A stretch of 12,224 bases of DNA from assembly GCA_050740975.1 (NCBI GenBank), contig JBOIEE010000235.1:1-12224 (forward strand), written 5' to 3'. This DNA is from JBOHHR01 sp050740975 (GTDB lineage Bacteria > Pseudomonadota > Gammaproteobacteria > JBOHHR01). Numbering within the stretch: position 1 is the stretch's first letter; each line of letters begins with the position of its first letter. The translations under genes were made by a program, and so were the position numbers. Below, one piece after another: positions 7,541 through 12,224 of the stretch. The notes beneath the pieces were generated by a model. The model was not told the origin of the DNA. It did not search any database and saw only the letters and a list, made by a program, of their open reading frames with translations.

Positions 7541-8268
7541 GGGTGCCCCGCCTGTACCTGCCAGCCCCTCTGCACGCGGGACAAGTGATCGAGCTGCCCC
7601 CGGCGCAAAACCATCACCTGCGGCGAGTGCTGCGCCTGCGGCTCTCCGAGCCCGTAACTCTCTTTAACGGCGGTTTTCTGGAGTACAGTGGACGCATCGT
7701 CGCAATGGGCAGCACGCAGGTTTCGGTCGCCATCGATGCAGAGCGGGACGTGAGCAGCGAGTCGCCGCTCACGATCACGCTAGCCCTAGCCCTTTCACGC
7801 GCCGAGCGGATGGATTTTACCATTCAGAAAAGCGTGGAACTGGGGGTGCGGCGGCTGGTTCCCTTGCTCACAGAGCGCAGTGTGGTGCGTTTCAAGGATG
7901 AGCGCCGGTCTCGGCGTATGGAACATTGGAGCAAGATCATCATCGGCGCCTGCGAGCAAAGCGGCCGGTTTCGTTTGCCCGAGTTGCAGGAACCGAAGCC
8001 GTTTGCAGAGTGGATCGGACAGCCGGGTTTGGGGAGCAAGCTTATGCTCGATCCGGGCGCAAGCCTGCCGCTCGCAACGATAGCGAGTGCGGAACTCGAA
8101 ATCTCGTTGCTCGTTGGGGGCGAAGGTGGTTTTTGCCAGCGAGAACGGGATCAAGCGAAGGCAGCAGGATTTATCGGTGTGCATCTAGGGCCCCGGGTGT
8201 TGCGCACAGAAACGGCGGCGCTGGTGGCCCTGAGCCTGTTGCAAGGTCGATTTGGGGATCTGGCGTAA
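7537..8268 (+). CDS. rsmE: 16S rRNA (uracil-1498-N3)-methyltransferase
   Basis: RsmE methylates N3 of U1498 in helix 44 of 16S rRNA, using S-adenosylmethionine, on the assembled small subunit. The 243-residue length is typical. The N-terminal PUA-like domain (about 1-70) begins RVPRLYL and includes QNHHLRRVLRLR. The SPOUT methyltransferase domain follows, with FTIQKSVELGVRRLVPL (94-110), the EQSGR motif (140-144), LLVGGEGGF (191-199) and LGPRVLRTETAALVAL (217-232). The last two form the knotted SAM site. The usual GPEGG appears here as GGEGG. The GTG start at 7537 shares GTGA with the bioA stop, and GGGA lies a few bases before it. The gene ends the bioA-rsmE unit. Confidence 0.95.
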   Translation: MRVPRLYLPAPLHAGQVIELPPAQNHHLRRVLRLRLSEPVTLFNGGFLEYSGRIVAMGSTQVSVAIDAERDVSSESPLTITLALALSRAERMDFTIQKSVELGVRRLVPLLTERSVVRFKDERRSRRMEHWSKIIIGACEQSGRFRLPELQEPKPFAEWIGQPGLGSKLMLDPGASLPLATIASAELEISLLVGGEGGFCQRERDQAKAAGFIGVHLGPRVLRTETAALVALSLLQGRFGDLA

Positions 8269-8316
8269 TCGGCAATGACTGAGCCTCCAAGAACGGCACC
8301 ACCTGCTACTCTCTAA

Positions 8317-8351
8317 GCCGAGGTTGGCCCTGTCTTTTAACAAACCTCGGC
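8317..8351. repeat. Inverted repeat, 9-bp stem with 17-base loop, downstream of rsmE
   Basis: GCCGAGGTT at 8317-8325 pairs perfectly with AACCTCGGC at 8343-8351. It starts 49 bases after the rsmE stop. No T run follows on the plus strand, so it is not a textbook intrinsic terminator. It could end or stabilise the bioA-rsmE transcript, or sit in the upstream region of fabI as a protein site. The 8269-8518 interval holds no supported gene: the reading frame that runs into fabI from 8324 has no resemblance to the FabI family. Confidence 0.6.
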
Positions 8352-8411
8352 GAATAGGCTCACGATTCCTCTCCTCGGACAGACTTTGGCTTGCGGTGGG
8401 CCGAAAGATAC

Positions 8412-8440
8412 TTGTCGTCACCACAAAAACAGATTATAAC
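8412..8440 (+). promoter_or_regulatory. Predicted sigma70-type promoter of fabI
   Basis: TTGTCG at 8412-8417 and TATAAC at 8435-8440 are separated by exactly 17 bases. They match the consensus at four of six and five of six positions. Transcription would begin near 8447, giving a leader of about 70 bases before the fabI ATG. The surrounding stretch is more AT-rich than its neighbours. Confidence 0.5.
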
Positions 8441-8518
8441 GCGTTCAAAAAACGTAAAACGGTTGAAAGCGACCAGAGGCACCAACAAGCAATAGGTAGT
8501 GCAATCGAGGTAGTTTTC

Positions 8519-9298
8519 ATGGGACTTCTAGACGGCAAGCGTGCCCTTATCCTCGGCGTGGCGAGCAATCGCTCGATAGCGTGGGGAATCGCCAGCGCCA
8601 TGCGGCGCGAAGGAGCGGAACTCGCTTTTACTTACCAGAACGAAAGGCTACGCGAACGGGTGGAGAATCTCGCGGCCAAGTTGGATTCGGAGATCACGGT
8701 CCCTTGTGATGTATCTAGCGACGACCAGATCCAGGCCGTGTTCGAGCGATTAGACAATTACTGGGACCACCTGGACATCTTGGTTCATGCCATAGCGTTT
8801 GCGCCGCGGGAACTGCTCGAGGGAGATTACTTGGACGCCGTAACCCGTGAAGGCTTTGCGACAGCGCATGAAATAAGCTCCTATAGCTTTGCGGCCCTTG
8901 CCAACGCGGCTCGACCCTTGATGCGGGGACGGCAAGGGGTTTTGTTGACCCTAACGTACATCGGGGCCATGCGTGCCATGCCCAATTACAACGTGATGGG
9001 ACTCGCCAAAGCAAGCCTTGAAGCCAATGTGCGGTATCTCGCCCACAGTCTGGGACCAGAAGGGATCAGGGTCAACGCTATTTCCGCCGGACCCATCCGC
9101 ACGCTTGCTGCTTCCGGCATCGCGGGATTACGTGGATTTTTGGACCATGTAGAAAAAACAGCTCCGCTGCGCCGCAATGTAAGCATAGAGGACGTAGGCA
9201 ACGTCGCCGCATTCCTTTGCTCCGACTTGGCCGCGGCCATCACCGGAGAGATCACCTATGTGGATGCGGGATTCAACATCGTGGGTATGAGCGGATGA
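8519..9298 (+). CDS. fabI: Enoyl-[acyl-carrier-protein] reductase (NADH), FabI
   Basis: FabI reduces trans-2-enoyl-ACP in the last step of each fatty acid elongation cycle. The 259-residue protein is a divergent SDR enzyme with GVASNRSIAWGIA (13-25) as the nucleotide site and the FabI active site Y147, Y157 and K164 in PNYNVMGLAKASLEANVRYL. The substrate loop is ISAGPIRTLAASGI and the C-terminus has the AAITGEITYVDAGF strand. I placed the start at ATG 8519 because the protein then begins MGLLDGKRALILG like its family, with GAGG eight bases upstream. The frame stays open back to 8324, but those 65 codons look like leader, not protein. Residue 93 (HAIAFAP) is Ala where E. coli FabI has Gly; see findings. 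It converges on the aas remnant. Confidence 0.96.
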   Translation: MGLLDGKRALILGVASNRSIAWGIASAMRREGAELAFTYQNERLRERVENLAAKLDSEITVPCDVSSDDQIQAVFERLDNYWDHLDILVHAIAFAPRELLEGDYLDAVTREGFATAHEISSYSFAALANAARPLMRGRQGVLLTLTYIGAMRAMPNYNVMGLAKASLEANVRYLAHSLGPEGIRVNAISAGPIRTLAASGIAGLRGFLDHVEKTAPLRRNVSIEDVGNVAAFLCSDLAAAITGEITYVDAGFNIVGMSG

Positions 9299-9307
9299 GT
9301 GTGCTGT

Positions 9308-9720
9308 TCCATGGGGTATTGGCGGCCAAAGCCGGACTGGTTTCGGTAGCCCCATAGCCCTCCAAGATCCGGATTCCGAACTTGCTGGTTCAGATCCGGC
9401 GCGTCTCGTCTTGCAGTTTCTCTGACATACCGTGCGCTATAAAAATCATAGGGATGGGCGTGACGTGCGTATCAACGCCTTGGAAGATAGCGGGTTGGTA
9501 GGGTCCATAGGAAGGACGCGCACCAATTTGAGAAACGGACGCAGCCATAGGCCCTTAACGACCTGGGTGCTGATGGCAAACGTCAACTCACCCGGCAAGA
9601 ACGCCCACAACAGGGGGGCATCGAGATACGAGGTATGGTTGGCCACGATCAGCAGGCGCTCGCCAGCGTTAACAAAGTGCTCTAAGCCCGAAACAGCCGT
9701 TTAACGAAATCCACCGCCTT
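9308..9720 (-). pseudogene. aas: Decayed, internally deleted aas-like gene (PlsC start joined to part of the acyl-ACP synthetase domain)
   Basis: Intact Aas reacylates lysophosphatidylethanolamine using an N-terminal PlsC acyltransferase and a C-terminal AMP-forming acyl-ACP synthetase. Reading 5' to 3' on the minus strand: KAVDFVKRLFR (9720-9688), then a frame change, then GLEHFVNAGERLLIVANHTS and on to MDPTNPLSSKALIR. The HX4D acyltransferase box NHTSYLD is kept. At about 9468-9473 the sequence jumps to YARHAHPYDFYSARYV (to 9424), which matches a late part of the AMP-ligase domain. An 11-base loss then shifts the frame into EKLQDETRRI. TGA at 9392-9390 replaces the expected Trp codon, and FGIRILEGYGATETSPALAANTP runs to about 9310. 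The acyltransferase FPEG region, the first part of the ligase and its C-terminal end are missing. This explains the apparent gap after fabI. No functional product is likely, although a 66-residue frame (9646-9446) remains open. Confidence 0.85.
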
Positions 9721-9966
9721 GATCGCCCCCTGCTGTGAGCCTTGGCGCGCTACGGACCGTGCTTGCCTGGCTGTTATTCATAACCATCTCTATGCTGCTG
9801 TAGCAACCCGCTGACGGGGTTACGGAGAAAAAGTGCTGGCGGCAAATAAAAGGCTGGCAATTCCATCCCAGCTTGGGTACATTCTTCTCCGACGCTAACA
9901 CCGTCGCGATGAGCTTGTTGAATAAAACGACTTAGTAATCTTCATCTTGCAGGCTGCGTGGGCCGC

Positions 9967-9984
9967 GCGAGCGATCGCGCTCGC
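9967..9984. repeat. Perfect 7-bp hairpin with a four-base loop
   Basis: GCGAGCG (9967-9973), loop ATCG, CGCTCGC (9978-9984). It lies about 110 bases before the glycosyltransferase ATG and just upstream of a second inverted repeat. It is very GC-rich compared with the AT-rich DNA just before it. No T run follows. Confidence 0.55.
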
Positions 9985-9994
9985 CCACGCTTCG

Positions 9995-10044
9995 GCCTGG
10001 GTCACCCACTGGCCGAGACCGCGGTGAGGCATTGTGACCCAGGC
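9995..10044. repeat. Perfect 11-bp inverted repeat with 28-base spacer
   Basis: GCCTGGGTCAC at 9995-10005 is the exact reverse complement of GTGACCCAGGC at 10034-10044. It ends 51 bases before the predicted start codon at 10096. It could be a structured mRNA leader or a regulator site; the sequence alone does not decide. Confidence 0.6.
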
Positions 10045-10095
10045 GTGCAACAAAAAGAAGAGAATAAAGTCAGTGCTGCAGAGACAAAAAGCCTG

Positions 10096-12102
10096 ATGAA
10101 TATCTTAATGCTGACCAATACGTTTCCACCTTTCGTGAGCGGTGTTGCGCGCAGCGTGCAGGGTTTTGCGGATGAGTTTCGTAGCAACAGGCACCGGGTG
10201 TTGGTGGTGGCTCCGATGTTTGACGGAGCACCCAGGAAAGAAGGCGATGTCGTCCGTTACCCAGCCATAAAGAGTTTCAACGGCAGTGGTTTCTCCATGC
10301 CAGTGCCGCTCCCGGGCCGTATGGCGGGGGCCCTACGCGCGTTCCAACCGGAGCTTGTCCATTCCCACCACCCGTTTTTACTCGGGACTACGGCGTTGCG
10401 GATCGCCGCGTCGCACGACCTTCCTTTGGTGTTCACACACCATACCTTGTACGAAAAATACACTCATTATGTGCCTGGGGATTCGCCGCGGCTGAAGCGT
10501 TTTGTCGCCGATTTGGTAGTCGGTTATTGCAACCTGTGCAACGCCGTGATCGCCCCCAGCGATAGCGTCGCCGAGGTGTTGCGCGAGCGCAAAGTCGTGG
10601 TTCCTATCACCGTCATTCCCACCGGCGTCGACAATCGGTTTTTCACCGCCGGAGACGGCGCCGCATTTCGTGCCACCATCGGTATCCCGCGAGAAGCGTT
10701 TATAGTCGGCCACGTTGGACGCCTGGCGCCGGAGAAAAACCTCGATTTTCTAAGCCGGGCCGTGATCCGGTTTCTGCGAGAACACCGCAACGGGTATTTT
10801 CTGCTGGTCGGCGCCGGGCCCAGCAAAAAACAAATCGTAGCGGCATTTGCCGCCGAGGGCCTATCCCAACGGTTGCGCGCCGTGGGTGTGCTGCAGAACG
10901 CCGACCTGGCCGGCGCCTACAAAGCGATGGACGTATTCGCTTTTGCTTCTCATACCGAAACCCAGGGCATGGTGCTGGCCGAGGCGATGGCGGCCGGGGT
11001 ACCCGTGATCGCGGTGGAGGCTTCCGGGGTGCGGGAGGTAGTGTGTGACGGGTTCAATGGGCGGCTGTTGCGCCGTGACAGCCTGGATGAGTTTACCGCG
11101 GCGCTGCTGCAGTTGGCAGGTGCGAACACCGAGCATAAGCGACACATCCAAGCGCAAGCGTATGAAACCGCACGGCAGTTGGACATCACGCATACGGCGG
11201 TCAAGGCCTTAGAGCTTTACGCCTCCTTAATCGAAGCGTCCCGCCTGCGTCAGCACGTGAACGGCACAGCCTGGTCGGCCGCGAGGCGGCGTCTGCGCGG
11301 CGAGTGGGGAATCGTGCGTAATTTCGTGTTTGCGGCCACCGACTCCATGCGCCCCGATCCGGTGTGGGAAATCGGCCCTGCGGATCGCGCCGCAATCTGC
11401 ACGGAACACGACAACGATACCTCGCCCGCCGAGTCACCTGACAAGACGCGTTTGCGGGCTAAGTTGATGGGTTGGCTGTGGTCGTGGTTGCTGAGACTGC
11501 AATGTGCGACCTGGCGAACGAAGTACGAGGGAATAGAGGATCTAGACCAGATCCTGCGCCAAGGCCGACGGGTGATGTTTAGCTTCTGGCACGGAAAATA
11601 CGTGCCCTTATTCGCCCTGTTGCGCGGTCGCTCGGCCTGCGTGTTTACCAGCAAATCGAATCGCGGAGAGGTTATTTCCGATATTTGCCGGCGTTTCGGC
11701 TATCACTGCGTGCAGATCCCGGATAATGGGCGCGCTTATTCCATCAGCACCATGCGCCGTGCCCTGGCCGGCCATCAAAACGGCGGCATCGCGGTCGATG
11801 GTCCCGTCGGCCCCTACCACCGAGTTAAGAAGGGCGCCATCAAGCTTGCCTCCGAGCTCGGCTATGAAGTGGTGCCGGCTTCCGTGTGTGCGCGTCGCCG
11901 CCGCGTGTTAAAGCACCGCTGGGATCGGCTTGAAATCCCCGGCTTGTTTACCCGCGTGGGCTTCGCCATCGGCGCACCCATCCACGTGCCGCCGGATCTT
12001 TGTGCGGAGGACGTCAACCGATTTACCGAAAGGCTGCATCAGGCTCTGGAGTCCTTGGATCAGCGAGCGGCGCAGCTCGCGGGCGCCGCGGAGCGCAGCT
12101 AG
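10096..12102 (+). CDS. Fusion protein: GT4 glycosyltransferase plus DUF374 (lysophospholipid acyltransferase-like) domain
   Basis: A 668-residue two-domain protein. Residues 1-380 form a GT-B, family GT4 transferase. It starts MNILMLTNTFPPFVSGVARS and has FTHHTLYEKYTHYVP (113-127), the kind of acceptor-side motif seen in diacylglycerol glucosyltransferases. It also has HVGRLAPEKN (206-215), with Arg209 and Lys214 for the donor phosphates, and the EX7E pair Glu288/Glu296. Residues 385-455 are a charged linker. Residues 456-640 match DUF374 of the LPLAT superfamily: a hydrophobic WLWSWLLRL helix, FWHGKYVP (497-504), the GGIAVDGPVGPYHRVKKGAIKLA block (563-585) and WDRLEIP. The Asp of the classic HX4D box is absent after His499. 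Inferred role: making and possibly acylating a membrane glycolipid. I chose ATG 10096 because homology begins there; the GTG at 9958 adds 46 unconserved codons. No clear ribosome binding site. Confidence 0.85.
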   Translation: MNILMLTNTFPPFVSGVARSVQGFADEFRSNRHRVLVVAPMFDGAPRKEGDVVRYPAIKSFNGSGFSMPVPLPGRMAGALRAFQPELVHSHHPFLLGTTALRIAASHDLPLVFTHHTLYEKYTHYVPGDSPRLKRFVADLVVGYCNLCNAVIAPSDSVAEVLRERKVVVPITVIPTGVDNRFFTAGDGAAFRATIGIPREAFIVGHVGRLAPEKNLDFLSRAVIRFLREHRNGYFLLVGAGPSKKQIVAAFAAEGLSQRLRAVGVLQNADLAGAYKAMDVFAFASHTETQGMVLAEAMAAGVPVIAVEASGVREVVCDGFNGRLLRRDSLDEFTAALLQLAGANTEHKRHIQAQAYETARQLDITHTAVKALELYASLIEASRLRQHVNGTAWSAARRRLRGEWGIVRNFVFAATDSMRPDPVWEIGPADRAAICTEHDNDTSPAESPDKTRLRAKLMGWLWSWLLRLQCATWRTKYEGIEDLDQILRQGRRVMFSFWHGKYVPLFALLRGRSACVFTSKSNRGEVISDICRRFGYHCVQIPDNGRAYSISTMRRALAGHQNGGIAVDGPVGPYHRVKKGAIKLASELGYEVVPASVCARRRRVLKHRWDRLEIPGLFTRVGFAIGAPIHVPPDLCAEDVNRFTERLHQALESLDQRAAQLAGAAERS

Positions 12103-12224
12103 CCCCCGGGCGGATCTTCCTTCTCAGCAATCGGCGAGAAATTGGCATAACGCATTGAGCGGTATGGAATACTTGAGATAGAGGCGGATAGGCGTTACTG
12201 CCTACAAAGCTCTCGCTGCGGTGT
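12103..12224. other. Sequence after the fusion gene, no gene seen
   Basis: These 122 bases to the right edge contain no supported coding frame. There is a 5-bp inverted repeat around 12188-12203 (TAGGC / GCCTA), and a TTGGCA at 12142-12147 without a good -10 partner. A gene may begin beyond the edge. Confidence 0.4.

Larger units (their letters stand above)
9721..10095. other. Non-coding interval and leader before the glycosyltransferase gene
   Basis: I find no supported gene here. A frame opens with GTG at 9735, reads 22 mostly hydrophobic codons and stops at 9801-9803. A small inverted repeat (AACCC at 9805-9809, GGGTT at 9817-9821) follows. The 9958-10095 stretch is open in the frame of the downstream gene, but its translation is Arg-rich and does not resemble the start of a GT4 enzyme. 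It carries two further inverted repeats, listed separately. I see no strong sigma70 promoter; TTGGGT at 9874 with TAACAC 17 bases later is weak. Confidence 0.5.

Noticed and set aside
8324..8518. A 65-codon N-terminal extension of FabI
   Set aside because: FabI proteins begin with the segment encoded from 8519, a GAGG ribosome binding site fits that ATG, and the extension contains a predicted promoter.
9382..9402. A tRNA T-arm-like GCTGG-TTCAGAT-CCGGC on the plus strand
   Set aside because: No matching acceptor stem, anticodon arm or CCA end around it, and the bases are explained by the aas remnant on the other strand.
9446..9646. A stand-alone 66-residue acyltransferase gene on the minus strand
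   Set aside because: It starts inside the PlsC domain, lacks the FPEG half and has homologous sequence on both sides in other frames, so it is part of a pseudogene.
9801..9840. Possible integron attC-like site (inverted repeat with CAAC and GTTAC)
   Set aside because: The core sites do not fit the RYYYAAC / GTTRRRY pattern and no integrase or cassette is present.

Overview
The window looks like chromosomal DNA from a gammaproteobacterium of moderately high GC. It carries a class A penicillin-binding protein of the PBP1A type, HspQ, BioA, RsmE and a FabI whose sequence follows the enterobacterial enzyme almost residue for residue. It also carries a Hanks-type Ser/Thr kinase and two decayed genes. 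I see no transposase, phage gene, tRNA, rRNA or CRISPR array.

Layout. (1) Bases 1-2204 hold PBP1A, cut by the left edge and on the plus strand. It is followed by a conserved protein with a nucleotidyltransferase-like core (2223-2867). (2) Bases 2868-4250 on the minus strand hold an intact aspartyl/asparaginyl beta-hydroxylase. About 50 bases behind it lies a frameshifted, truncated remnant of a glutamine-dependent asparagine synthetase. The two probably formed one operon. (3) Bases 4338-6121 on the minus strand hold hspQ and then a membrane-anchored Ser/Thr kinase, apparently co-transcribed: the kinase ribosome binding site overlaps the hspQ stop codon. (4) Divergent from hspQ, bioA and rsmE run on the plus strand with a four-base overlap. 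(5) A 9-bp stem-loop and a good sigma70-type promoter precede fabI (8519-9298). (6) Bases 9308-9720 on the minus strand hold a fragmented aas gene. The start of its PlsC-type acyltransferase domain is joined directly to a late piece of its AMP-forming acyl-ACP synthetase domain. (7) A 350-base non-coding leader with inverted repeats precedes a large plus-strand gene (10096-12102). That gene fuses a GT4 glycosyltransferase resembling diacylglycerol glucosyltransferases to a DUF374 lysophospholipid-acyltransferase-like domain.

Together the genes cover cell-wall synthesis, stress signalling, a cofactor, ribosome modification and membrane lipid metabolism. The right half has a lipid theme: fabI makes acyl-ACP, the broken aas would have recycled lysophospholipid, and the fusion gene probably makes or modifies a glycolipid. 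The most notable items are the GT4-DUF374 fusion and the two dead genes, which I reconstructed by reading across frames. They indicate ongoing gene loss at this locus. I did not find a clearly new multi-gene system.
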